A stretch of 13,537 bases of DNA from Beroe ovata (taxonomy: Eukaryota; Ctenophora; Nuda; Beroida; Beroidae), in NCBI GenBank assembly GCA_946803715.1, contig CAMPET010000002.1, positions 342,696 through 356,232 of the forward strand. Reading direction: 5' to 3'. The translations under genes were made by a program, and so were the position numbers. The notes under the pieces were generated by a model that was given only the letters and a program-made list of their open reading frames with translations, did no database searches and was not told the origin of the DNA. Below, piece after piece: positions 1-8,109 of the stretch (position 1 is its first letter; each line of letters opens with the position of its first letter).

Positions 1-28
1 CACTCACTCCCCCACTCCTCACTGTCAG

Positions 29-1272
29 GGAGGCGGAGGAGGTGCTGGTGATAAGGATGAAGTTCTGCTGGAAGTTTCGGGCGGAATTATCGCCAAACTT
101 CCCAAGAGTTTCGACACTGAGGCTGCATTGCGAAAATACCCCACTGCCTACAAACAGAGCATGAACACTGTACTGGTGCAAGAAATGGGCAGGTTCAATG
201 TTCTACTGAACTGTGTGCGGAGCAGTCTGACAAACCTGCAGAAAGCTATCAAGGTGATAATATCCCTGACAATTGACTCACTTGACCCACTAGTGACAGA
301 TATCTATAATATGGCCCCCCAACTGTAACCCCCTCTCTGTACAGGGTTTGGTCGTTATGTCACAAGAACTGGAGGAGGTTGCGGCCGCCGTGCTGAACGG
401 TAAAATCCCCGAACTGTGGATGGGCAAGTCGTACCCCTCCCTCAAACCCCTGGGATCGTATGTGAACGATCTCATACAACGTCTCAACTTCCTCCAAGAG
501 TGGTATGATAATGGTGTTCCGAACGTATTCTGGATTTCCGGCTTCTACTTCACACAAGCTTTCATCACTGGTAATTAACCGAGTCATTTCCAACCCATCT
601 GTTATAGCTATGGTATGTTTGATTGTTCCAATGCTCTACGAGTTGATAATGTTGTTAAACTCGACTAGGTGTGAAACAGAATTATGCGAGGAAGTTTACT
701 ATCCCCATTGACACACTTGCATTTGACTACGAGGTCATGAGAGAGGACACTAGCACTGATAAACCTCCTGAGGATGGTACGTATATACAGATACCAATTC
801 CATGGTAACTGCTGCAGTTACCATGGTGCAGTTACCATGGTAACACAGTATAACGATTAGTCATAGTGGGATTGCTCCCTACCATTACTGGCAGGCAAAA
901 ACCCTGCAGAGTAACAATCCGTGGAAAATTACCTCTTCTCTTCCCTACATTCAATTCTCAGGTGCCTATGTGGACGGACTGTTTGTGGACGGTGCGAGAT
1001 GGTGTCGAGAACGGAATGTGTTCGCTGAATCCACCCCTAAGATCCTCTTCGACACTATGCCAATGATCTGGATGAAGCCCATGAAAAGACTCGAGATTCC
1101 AGATGCTGAGATTTATTGGTGCCCAGTTTACAAGACTAGCGAGCGGAGGGGTACTCTGTCCACAACAGGTCACTCCACCAACTTTGTTATTGACATGAGA
1201 CTTGCTTCCGACAAACCGGAAATGCACTGGGTGCTTCGCGGACTAGCGCTCCTATGTCAGCTTGATGATTAG
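29..1272 (+). CDS. Axonemal dynein heavy chain, C-terminal four exons (partial)
   Basis: These are the last four exons of a dynein heavy chain, the ATP-driven motor that slides microtubules in cilia and flagella. I place the exons at 29-253, 345-570, 669-776 and 962-1272, all with AG acceptors and GT donors and with phases that join cleanly (0, 1, 1), giving about 289 residues before a TAG stop. They correspond to the Dynein C-terminal domain. Recognisable family features are the segment with NLQKAIKGLVVMS, then PLGSYVNDL with FWISGFYF, the FVDGARW block, [13 protein letters not shown], the STNFV block and the very C-terminus ending LCQLDD. That ending and the lack of an outer-arm-type tail suggest an inner-arm single-headed heavy chain (DNAH1/3/7/12-like), but the paralogue cannot be decided from this piece. 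The rest of the gene, including AAA1-AAA6, lies upstream of the window. The introns are 91, 98 and 185 bp. Confidence 0.93.
813..844. promoter_or_regulatory. Two X-box-like palindromic sites in the last dynein intron
   Basis: The 14-mer TGCAGTTACCATGG occurs twice in tandem (813-826 and 827-840). The second copy runs into TAAC to give the perfect palindrome GTTACCATGGTAAC at 831-844. This differs by one base from the RFX X-box GTTGCCATGGTAAC. An upstream half (CCATGGTAACTGC at 800-812) forms a 27-nt hairpin with the first copy. RFX factors control ciliary genes, so a site inside an axonemal dynein gene is suggestive. It is intronic near the 3' end, however, and could equally be a small palindromic repeat. 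Confidence 0.35.
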
Positions 1273-1296
1273 AAGCAATGATCCAGGATTAGAATG

Positions 1297-1302
1297 ATTA
1301 AA
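1297..1302 (+). promoter_or_regulatory. Possible polyadenylation signal of the dynein gene
   Basis: ATTAAA, the commonest variant of the AATAAA signal, lies 24 bases after the dynein stop codon and is followed by GT-rich sequence around 1318-1342. No AATAAA was seen nearby. The placement is plausible but unproven. Confidence 0.3.
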
Positions 1303-1837
1303 CAGCAGCTGTGCTTACAGTGTACACGGACTTTTGTATAGGTCATTTGTAATTATAGATTGTAAATAATTAGACATAGAATTGTTCAGTTGTAAAAATA
1401 TCCCCAAGCACCAAGCGAGTGATGATTCATGGACACCCTCATCAACTGAGATCACTCTGTGCTCTGCAATCAACATGATGCAGTTGTTCGATCTCGATTT
1501 ATCTGTGATTTTAATCCGTGATTTCAAGGTTAACATAACATTAACCGATACGAAGAAATTTCCAATTTACTCACTTACCAATACCACAAGAACTCACCAA
1601 TATCACAAGAACACTTTTATACGATCAGAAACGCAGTTCTCTGTATGCATGATCACCATCATCGGAATATTTATATTATGTGCATACCTAATTCTATAAT
1701 TCTACGTGTGTTTCTGTGTTGTCATACTTTAAGAATAAGTTTAAGTATTAATAAGGCTTTTGCACAACAGATTGTATTTGTAGATACAAGATTGGATTTT
1801 ATTATTCAAGAATAGTGATATTGATAAATCAAGTAAT

Positions 1838-1910
1838 TTGTAGGATTTAACCCTACCCTTGCGGGCGGAATGAAAATTGCGCGCACCGACGGTAGGGTAA
1901 GATCCTAAAG
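1838..1910. mobile_element. MITE, copy 1 (Mutator-like, 9-bp target duplication)
   Basis: This 73-bp non-autonomous element begins TTGTAGGATTTAACCCTAC and ends GTAGGGTAAGATCCTAAAG, so the ends are imperfect inverted repeats. It is flanked by TCAAGTAAT (1829-1837) and TCAGGTAAT (1911-1919), a 9-bp direct repeat with one mismatch. It shares its ends and its CGACGGTAGGGTAA core with the element at 4157-4246. A 9-bp duplication fits Mutator-like elements. The decayed right end and the mismatch suggest it is older than copy 2. Confidence 0.7.
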
Positions 1911-1946
1911 TCAGGTAATTGGTAACAAGTCAGGTAATTGGTAACA
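1909..1946. repeat. 19-bp tandem duplication
   Basis: The unit AGTCAGGTAATTGGTAACA occurs twice without a gap (1909-1927, 1928-1946). The first unit overlaps the right end and target duplication of the adjacent MITE, so the duplication probably arose after the insertion. Confidence 0.85.
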
Positions 1947-2051
1947 TCTGACAAATTTGTTCCAAATCCAACGTTGCGTGATCTGACCCAGGCCCAAATA
2001 CTGATCCGTAAATTGTAAATATGAAATTAACTGATCCATTGCCAGATTTTA

Positions 2052-2282
2052 TCTGACCTTTGTTTCTAGCTGTTCTCGCGCGCGGCGCGCGCCCCTTCAT
2101 CATTCATCAAAGGCCGAAACATGAAACAGGCCTTCGATGAAGGCGCGCGTACGGTGTTCCTCAAGGTCCCTTAGCAAAAATATATTGCTATGGCGATATG
2201 TATGGGACCATTTCGCACACATTCGTGTCCGACAAGGTCCCTAAACGTGCGCGGCGCGCGCGTTGCGCAACGCAAGGTCAGA
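2052..2282. mobile_element. Candidate GC-rich inverted-repeat element
   Basis: The stretch starts TCTGACCTTTG and ends GCAAGGTCAGA, giving short terminal inverted repeats. Just inside each end lies a GCGCGC-rich block (about 2076-2093 and 2248-2264), roughly inverted relative to the other. Internally CCTTCATC...AAAGGCC pairs with GGCCTTCGATGAAGG, and the phrase CAAGGTCCC occurs twice. I see no convincing target-site duplication, so its status as a transposon is tentative. It contrasts strongly with its AT-rich surroundings. Confidence 0.4.
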
Positions 2283-3083
2283 ATATCTTCAGTTTTAGCT
2301 TTTCCAAAATTCAACTATCATTAATACAATATATCTAGATATTTATCTTTCAACAATGTCATCACCAGTTGCATTAAAAGATAATTTGTGAATGGAAAGG
2401 TATCTTTTAAAGCTAGTTTAGTGGAATATGAATAGATTTCTTAAAGCTAAAGATAGTGTATATTAATCAACTTAGGAATAAGTGAAGGTTAAGTACCCAT
2501 TTGTTGCATCTATTCATTTGTTTATATCTTGGTTGGGGCCTTCAGACCCTCCATATAGCATCATGGTCACTGAAACTCGGGATTATATGACACAAAACTG
2601 CCCATCAATCTGTTGATCCCAGTGATCACCAAACAAATCTTCAAACAGCCACACAATACTTCAAAACCTATCTCATATATCTATTGATGCTTCCTNATTT
2701 GTGGTTGGAGTTGTACTTGTAGTTGAACTTGAAGAGAGGCCGGGAGAGAGAGTCTATTGTCTAAAAAGTAAAAGGGGACTTGAAATTGAGCCCCCTTAGC
2801 TAATGTTTTAGGAGTCCTTGTCCGTCAAACCATCCGCACTCGGAACCGTACGTGCACCTGAAAGAATGAACAGTGAAGCAGGTCAAATTTCTACTTTGAA
2901 AGAGATTTAAAGTTGTTATATACGTTTGAAATTGAATAATACAATTCCTTTTCGGTTTCCCTTTTTATCTAGCGAAAAATTTCGATATCAAATGACGGAC
3001 TCGAATTAATTCCGTTCTCTCTCTTAGTCTTATCTTAACCCTATGTTTCTCTCAATTATGCTTGCCAAACCATACCACAAGAA

Positions 3084-6000
3084 ATGATTCAAGGTTCGAT
3101 TTCTACGTTTCTCCGTCAGATTGATGAAGTTGAACATGGATCTCATGGTAAGGTAATGTATCTCTGATCCACGCATAATTCCCCAGAGGAGCTAACCAGC
3201 ATATTGAACACAACAGCCAGGACCAGGAGACTGGGCAGAACAGAGCTCAAGCAAAGAAGGAGAACATCTCGTAAACTATCGCATCAACTGAGTGTCGACA
3301 ATGACATATTGGTAAGTGCAACGTTATTCAGACAATCAACAATAGAAAATCAACGTCTATGACGACCGTGTGGTCTGTACGGTATGGCGGATCAGAAGGC
3401 TCACCCGGTATTTTATCTCTGAAAAATGTAATTTGACCCTTCTGATCCGCACGTGGATCACAGGGTTCATCTTAGGTGAGCGCATCTTAGGTGAGCGCAA
3501 CGTGGATCAGAAGGGTCACCTAAGATGAACCCTGTGATCCACGTGTGGATCAGGAGAGTCACACGGAAAAATAGAATTTGACCCTTCTGATCCGTACACG
3601 TGGATCACCGAGTTCACCTTAGGTGACCCTTCTGATCCACGTTGCGCTTCCCTGGGGTCAAATTGGATTTGAGTGATCATCGAATTTTGAATTGACCCCA
3701 GAGAAGCGCCACGTGGATCAGAAGGGTCAACTTCTATTTTTTTGAGATAAAATCCCGGGTGAGCCTCCTGATCCGCCATAGTACGGACAACTTCGGATTC
3801 AAATGGAATTTCCATGCCGTACGGTGTACAGCACGTTGAAAAAAGTACACTAAATAGTGTGCTTGTGGCTCGTTGCACCAACGCTGAATTACCAGGCGTG
3901 CCTAATGACCAGGCGTGCCTAAATGAGATACTAGCCCCCAAGCTGAGTAAGTGTGTAATGATGTTTACCTATTGTGAGTGAAGTGAGATCCCCGTGTTCT
4001 TTATCAGGATAATGGTGTTGACTTGTTGTTTCTGCTAGTGTGAACAAAAACAAAATCTGCGAAATAGAAGAATCTGTTGATGACAGAATATATCCTGTCC
4101 GACGTTTTTATGAGGCCCAAAGGTTAAGCCTATAAGCTCTGCATTTATATTTTGCATTGTAGGATTTCACCCTACACTTGCTGGAGGGATTTTATCCCTG
4201 GCGGATTGAAAATCGCGCGCCCCGACGGTAGGGTAAAATCCTACAATATTTTGCACTCATATGGAAGTTTTGGATTTTGAAAAAAGTCACAGCAGAATTT
4301 TTGTATAAATTTAATTCGAAGTATGATCATTATTTGAATGGTAAATCTTTAAGAAAATATGAGCATATTTAAAAATTTTATACTGATAAACACACACTGA
4401 TCCTGGAACGGATGAATAAACTCTGAAGTACTATTATCACTGGGATGAGGGGATAACTGGCAGCACTGCTGCTGGGGGAGCTGTGCTGGTTGAGGACTGC
4501 CCTGATGAAGTTCGGGAACGAGAACCGNGACGTTTGTAGGGGGGATGCTCCGTCACATCAGCAGTGATAGTCTCCCTCTTCACCCACACCCAGTGTGGCA
4601 TGCGCTCCTTGCCCTTGAAGTGGCAATCCTGGACCAGCATGTAGGATGGGAGGTTGGATGCGTCGCGACGTCTCCTGGCAGCTGACTCCTTGGTGTATAG
4701 CATGTCATGGAGGGATATAACCCTCTCGAGCAGGGTGTCAGTGGTGGAGTCAGGAGAGGAATCCTCCACAACACGGTCTATCAGGGAGTCAGGGTAGCCC
4801 AACTTGGCAGCGTAGAGGGAGAATGAGGAGTGAGGGAGGGTGGTGTCTGTAGCGGTGGTGGTGTCAGGAGGGAGGGAAGTGGTGGTGGGGGGTGTAGGCG
4901 GGGAGCAGGTAGGAGTGGAAAACATAGTCGAGTTGATAGTGGTAGCTGATAGTGGTAGATGTTTCCGATAGTAGCAGGGTGCGATATGCTTCCAGAGAAT
5001 GAGTGTCAGGTTATATACTCTAACAGAGCTCGTTACCTGAACTCACTTAGCAAGAAAACCACGGACTCAGCGTGTCTCATCTCACCTGACACCATCCACC
5101 CCATCATCATATGACACCACAGGATCCCCGGATCATGTAACATCACCAGACACCACTCTCACAGCCTTGTCCACTTACATGAGCACTATTTCTCATCCTC
5201 AGGCAGCAGGTCTCGATCTACATGAACGAGTGAGCCAAGACGAGGGATTGATCAGGAATTGTGTATACATGAACAAGACATTTCCTCTGTCGTTCAGAGG
5301 CGAGGATTTGCTACACTGGATGGTCACACATTGCTGGGCATCACACGCAGTAGAGGCCATCTCAATTGTCCAAATACTACTCAATCATAACGCTATAGTT
5401 AATGGTAAGTGGTCTGAAACACCCAGAAAATGCGAGAATTTCAAGCCCTTTTCTAACTATAATAGATCATTGGAACCAGCATTTTTGCAACTCAAGTTTG
5501 AGCCGCTGACATTTTCCATTTTCCAGTGTCAGACTGCAGGAATCTAATGACATTTAAGAAGTGTGCAGTGTACCGGTTCAGGGGTGACCAAGAGAAGATA
5601 CCGGACGAAGAAACTCACTCATCGGAGACTCTGGATACCACACTGGACATGCTTTACAGGAGGTAGGAAATTACCTCGGCATACTAAACCAGATTACCGA
5701 TGGAGGGTAGGGACTAGGGGTTGATGCTCAAATTATTAGATTACATAATACATAGTCTTGGCCTCATGTAGAGTGCTGCCCAGGCTGTGGAGTGAGTGGG
5801 TGATCAGATCACGTGTCATAGGATGGTGGTTGTACACCAACACCCTAACCGGACAGGAGTTTATCACGTGGCTGACGACCACAGAACTTACAACCTCCAG
5901 CAGAGAGGAAGCGGTCCATGTTGCAACTCAACTCCTATCTGTCAACTTCTTCGTGCGGAGTAAGTGTCTGTCACAGCTGTCACTTCCCCAGTTTCTAGGT

Positions 6001-7318
6001 GTCCGGTGACGTCACTTGAAAAGTGAGATTGTTCTCACTCTCAGTAATCTCCCCTCGTGATTCACACGCTCTCCCCCCTACTACGTTAGTTTACCCCCCG
6101 GAGGGAGAGGTCAAGAGTCCTGATTTCACAGACGATGACACAATTTACCAGATCAATGTTTGCTGCAATCAATCTGTGAGTAAACGCAATTGATGAGTAA
6201 CGCGATGTTCGTGAAATCACACATAGCAAACTTGACACAGCTACTGCTTACAGGTAGACACAACCACTAAAATGGTCCATAGCCTGGCCCATGCTGTGCG
6301 GTTGTGCAGTGTTGAATCAGAACAGTGCATGTTCTACGGCAAGACTAAGACTGAAGATGAGATGCTACTACAACAGTTCGAAGTAAGCAGCTCAAACGGG
6401 ATGGAGTATCTCCTCCCGAGAAGCGATAGCACTCGCGGATAGCTCCTATCATCCCCCTCAGATCATCCCCCATCTGATAACCCTCCGTTAACTACTAACT
6501 AACTACTAACTGATATTTCCAATTCCCCCTCATATCCCCTCATAATTAATGAGGGATTATCCTATTATCCCCCCCTCTCCTCTGACAGTAATCCCCTTTA
6601 ACTCGATGCTAATTCCCTTTCCACGAAAGTGACCCCCTATCCCTGACAGTTCCCCCCTCTCCCCCTGACAGCTACCCCCTCACACTCAGATGGAAGAAGA
6701 ATCCCCGGGAACAAGTCTTTGTAACAAAGCTGAGAGTGATGGAGAGAGCTACTCTGATGATGCTAAGAAATTCTTGCAGTCAGTTTCCAGGGCTTATTAC
6801 CCAGAGTTCACTACAGCGATAGAAGACACGTACTTCTCATACGAGGTGAGGACACGTGCCTCAATACAATACGTGATATCACGTTAATATGGTCACGTGA
6901 TTGATCATATATAAGTCAGCCTCACGTGACAGAAGTGATACTCTCGCAGGTTGACCCGGGATCTATACAGGCTCCGGCCAGTATACCAGACGAGATGTTC
7001 CACTCTTTCCATCTGTCCACATTTGAAAACGAGGACAGTCTAGTTATTGATCTGGAAAGTGGCGTTGACCTGAGGGACCTCCGTAGCGAGTCAAGGCGGG
7101 CAAGTGAGGATCCAACATCAGACTTATACAAAGGTATGGCTATCCCTGAGCATAGGAATTTGTAAACCTCTAGGCAACATATTTTAGCCTTTATAATTTC
7201 TATTGCCTTTACAGCAAGATCCTGTACATTGGATCTGATTGAGACACCCCAAGACAGCTCTAACCTGTTCCAGAATGCCCGACTTCACATCAACTTCAAG
7301 GAAATTACTGAGGAATAG
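3084..7318 (+). CDS. Tandem DEP-domain protein, DEPTOR-like layout (10 exons)
   Basis: I assembled ten exons: 3084-3147, 3187-3311, 5203-5404, 5527-5662, 5772-5959, 6090-6175, 6254-6382, 6690-6845, 6950-7133 and 7215-7318. All have GT/AG borders, every junction keeps phase, and the total of 1374 nt gives 457 residues. ATG 3084 is the first after an in-frame TAA at 3036. A basic N-terminal part (about residues 20-63, with RTELKQRRRTSRK) precedes DEP domain 1, about residues 65-150, with FRGEDLLHWM and a terminal KKCAVYRFRGD. DEP domain 2 is about residues 175-270, with TLTGQEFITWL, SREEAVHVATQLL and DDDTIYQINV. DEP domains bind membranes or protein partners. Two in tandem near the N-terminus resembles DEPTOR, the mTOR inhibitor, but I see no PDZ domain in the acidic, serine-rich C-terminal half. 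PREX proteins also carry tandem DEP domains but have DH-PH domains, absent here. The first two exons are the least certain. Intron 2 (1.9 kb) hosts transposons and an opposite-strand gene. Confidence 0.75.
3383..3780. mobile_element. 398-bp foldback transposon with GTACGG target duplication
   Basis: The element begins TATGGCGGATCAG and ends with its exact complement CTGATCCGCCATA, and is flanked by the direct repeat GTACGG at 3377-3382 and 3781-3786. The terminal arms extend to about 70 bp with mismatches (GGCTCACCCGG and ATTTTATCTC are shared). Two further hairpins are nested inside: a perfect 29-bp inverted repeat (3451-3479 with 3516-3544) and a longer imperfect one (3625-3662 with 3692-3728). 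A 15-bp tandem repeat, CATCTTAGGTGAGCG, lies at 3468-3497. The motif GGATCAGAAGGGTCA recurs in both orientations. It has no coding capacity, so it is non-autonomous. It sits in intron 2 of the DEP gene. Confidence 0.85.
4157..4246. mobile_element. MITE, copy 2 (Mutator-like, perfect 9-bp target duplication)
   Basis: This 90-bp element runs from TTGTAGGATTTCACCCTAC to GTAGGGTAAAATCCTACAA, with near-perfect terminal inverted repeats. It is flanked by an exact direct repeat TATTTTGCA (4148-4156 and 4247-4255). The paralogous segment downstream has a single uninterrupted TATTTTGCA at 7934-7942, an empty site that confirms the insertion boundaries. It carries about 20 bp more than copy 1, around a small AGGGATTTTATCCCT hairpin. 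Confidence 0.9.
4437..4925 (-). CDS. Intronless UBA-like protein gene, copy A, nested in DEP intron 2
   Basis: This is a single-exon frame of 162 residues, starting at ATG 4925 and ending with TGA. The first 30 residues are rich in Thr, Pro and Ser. Residues about 35-75 (AAKLGYPDSLIDRVV, then TTDTLLERVISL) look like a small three-helix UBA-like fold, reminiscent of the N-terminal domain of N4BP1 and ZC3H12 proteins; this is a weak, by-eye match. A basic RRRRDASNLPSYML stretch and HWVWVKRE follow, then a Ser/Arg-rich tail. The copy at 8110-8598 has the same length with about ten residue changes, concentrated in the termini while residues about 51-130 are unchanged, which argues that it is a real protein. 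It lies antisense inside the long DEP intron. An N at 4528 leaves one residue unknown. Its function is unknown. Confidence 0.6.
   Translation of the reverse strand: MFSTPTCSPPTPPTTTSLPPDTTTATDTTLPHSSFSLYAAKLGYPDSLIDRVVEDSSPDSTTDTLLERVISLHDMLYTKESAARRRRDASNLPSYMLVQDCHFKGKERMPHWVWVKRETITADVTEHPPYKRXGSRSRTSSGQSSTSTAPPAAVLPVIPSSQ
5009..5017 (-). promoter_or_regulatory. TATA box of copy A minus-strand gene
   Basis: On the minus strand this reads TATATAACC, about 84 bases upstream of the ATG at 4925. The equivalent site in copy B keeps TATATAA. A start site about 30 bases downstream would leave a leader of about 55-60 nt. Confidence 0.5.
6383..6689 (+). other. Pyrimidine-rich intron 7 of the DEP gene
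   Basis: This 307-bp intron, GTAAGC to CACTCAG, is unusually rich in runs of C with T, with recurring phrases such as CCCCCTCT, CTGACAG and AACTACTAACT (tandem at about 6491-6508). No coding sequence is seen. Several internal CTGACAG strings could act as competing acceptors. Confidence 0.5.
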
Positions 7319-7690
7319 ATCGCTGGGGATGAGACAATCTATTTTGAGAGATGAGATATTTTTGATCATGTTTAGTTTTTGATAGACCTGTTGCGTTCAT
7401 TTCCTGCAATTCTAACCTTGCGTTTTATTGTAACCTGCACATGAGTGTCATGCTGACATGCTAGGGAGATGGGTATTTTTGAAGAATTTGATCTATAAGC
7501 ATGGGTTGAAAACGTTTTGATCCTTATTGATCCGATCCTGTTCTTACAGTACCAACGCGGCGTTTTATGAGGCCCAAGTTCTGAACTGATATGGCACTCA
7601 TTTTGCACCCATATGGCACTTTTGGATTTTGGAATATGCAGAATTGTATAAATTTTACTCGATATATGATAAAATATTTGAATGTTAAAT

Positions 7691-7696
7691 AATAAA
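7691..7696 (+). promoter_or_regulatory. Candidate polyadenylation signal for the DEP gene
   Basis: AATAAA lies 373 bases after the DEP stop codon and just at the start of the second duplicated unit. No nearer canonical signal was noticed. It may be coincidental in AT-rich sequence. Confidence 0.3.
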
Positions 7697-7750
7697 CCTC
7701 TAGGCAACATATTCTATTTCTAGCCGTTATAATTTCTATTGCCGCTACAG

Positions 7751-7854
7751 CAAGATCCTGTACATTGGATCTGATTGAGACACCCCAAGACAGCTCTAAC
7801 CTGTTCCAGAATGCCCGACTTCACATCAACTTCAAGGAAATTACTGAGGAATAG
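7751..7854 (+). pseudogene. Duplicate terminal exon of the DEP gene, identical coding sequence
   Basis: All 104 bases match exon 10 (7215-7318) exactly, including the TAG stop, and a usable acceptor (GCCGCTACAG) precedes it. It could serve as an alternative last exon giving the same protein with a different 3' end, or be an unused recent copy. It cannot be translated on its own because it lacks the rest of the gene. Confidence 0.8.
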
Positions 7855-8109
7855 ATCGCTGGGGATGAGACAATCTATTTTGGGAGATGAGAAATTTTTG
7901 ATGATTTTTCTATATGTTCTGCATTTATAATTATATTTTGCACTCATATGGCACTTTTGGATTTTGAAAATTGCAGCATTTTTTTATAAATTTTAGTCGA
8001 TGTATGATCAAATATTTGAATGGTAAGAAAAATCGAAAATAAACAATTATATACTGATAAACAAACACACTGATCCTGGAACGGATGAAAAAACTCTGAA
8101 GTACTATTA

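Larger units (their letters stand above)
1273..3083. other. Intergenic region between dynein and DEP genes
   Basis: This AT-rich stretch has no supportable coding sequence. The longest open frame (1382-1699) lacks an ATG start at its head and resembles no known family. The region holds a MITE (1838-1910), a 19-bp tandem duplication (1909-1946) and a GC-rich inverted-repeat element (2052-2282). The part from 2283 to 3083, where the promoter of the downstream DEP gene should lie, shows no clear TATA or other motif. There is an unresolved N at 2696. Confidence 0.6.
4131..5157. repeat. Segmental duplication, copy A (intronic)
   Basis: This segment matches 7911-8834 over its whole length apart from the MITE inserted here and small gaps. 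It includes the complete minus-strand gene, its TATA box and upstream sequence. A further short match (about 4101-4120, TTTATGAGGCCCAA) aligns with 7561-7577. The homology stops at 5157, only 45 bp before the acceptor of DEP exon 3. Confidence 0.9.
7163..7906. repeat. Tandem duplication carrying the DEP terminal exon
   Basis: The sequence beginning AAACCTCTAGGCAACATATT, through the intron end, terminal exon and following 3' flank, occurs from 7164 and again from 7695. Across about 150 bp from the exon start (7215 and 7751) I count only two differences, both after the stop codon. The intronic part differs by a small gap of about 9 bp. The TTTTGCAC-CATATGGCACTTTTGGATTTT motif family near 7599-7630 recurs at 7937-7967 and 4250-4280, so the repeated unit extends into the 3' flank. 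Confidence 0.88.

Noticed and set aside
1382-1699. 105-codon open frame with a hydrophobic end
   Set aside because: It starts at TTG rather than ATG, is AT-rich flanking sequence of the dynein gene, and has no recognisable domain.
3090-3105. GGTTCGATTTC as a tRNA B box
   Set aside because: No A box or cloverleaf can be formed around it, and the sequence is part of a putative coding exon.
3516-3941. 141-codon open frame on the minus strand
   Set aside because: It lies mostly inside the palindromic foldback element; the frame is a by-product of the repeats and has no family resemblance.
6735-6760. Acidic SDGESYSDD stretch in DEP exon 8 as a beta-TrCP degron like that of DEPTOR
   Set aside because: It does not match the DSGxxS order and any acidic serine-rich stretch would look similar.
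7372-7947. Minus-strand frames antisense to the duplicated terminal exon
   Set aside because: They are antisense to a coding exon and AT-rich flank, and their duplication is explained by the tandem repeat.
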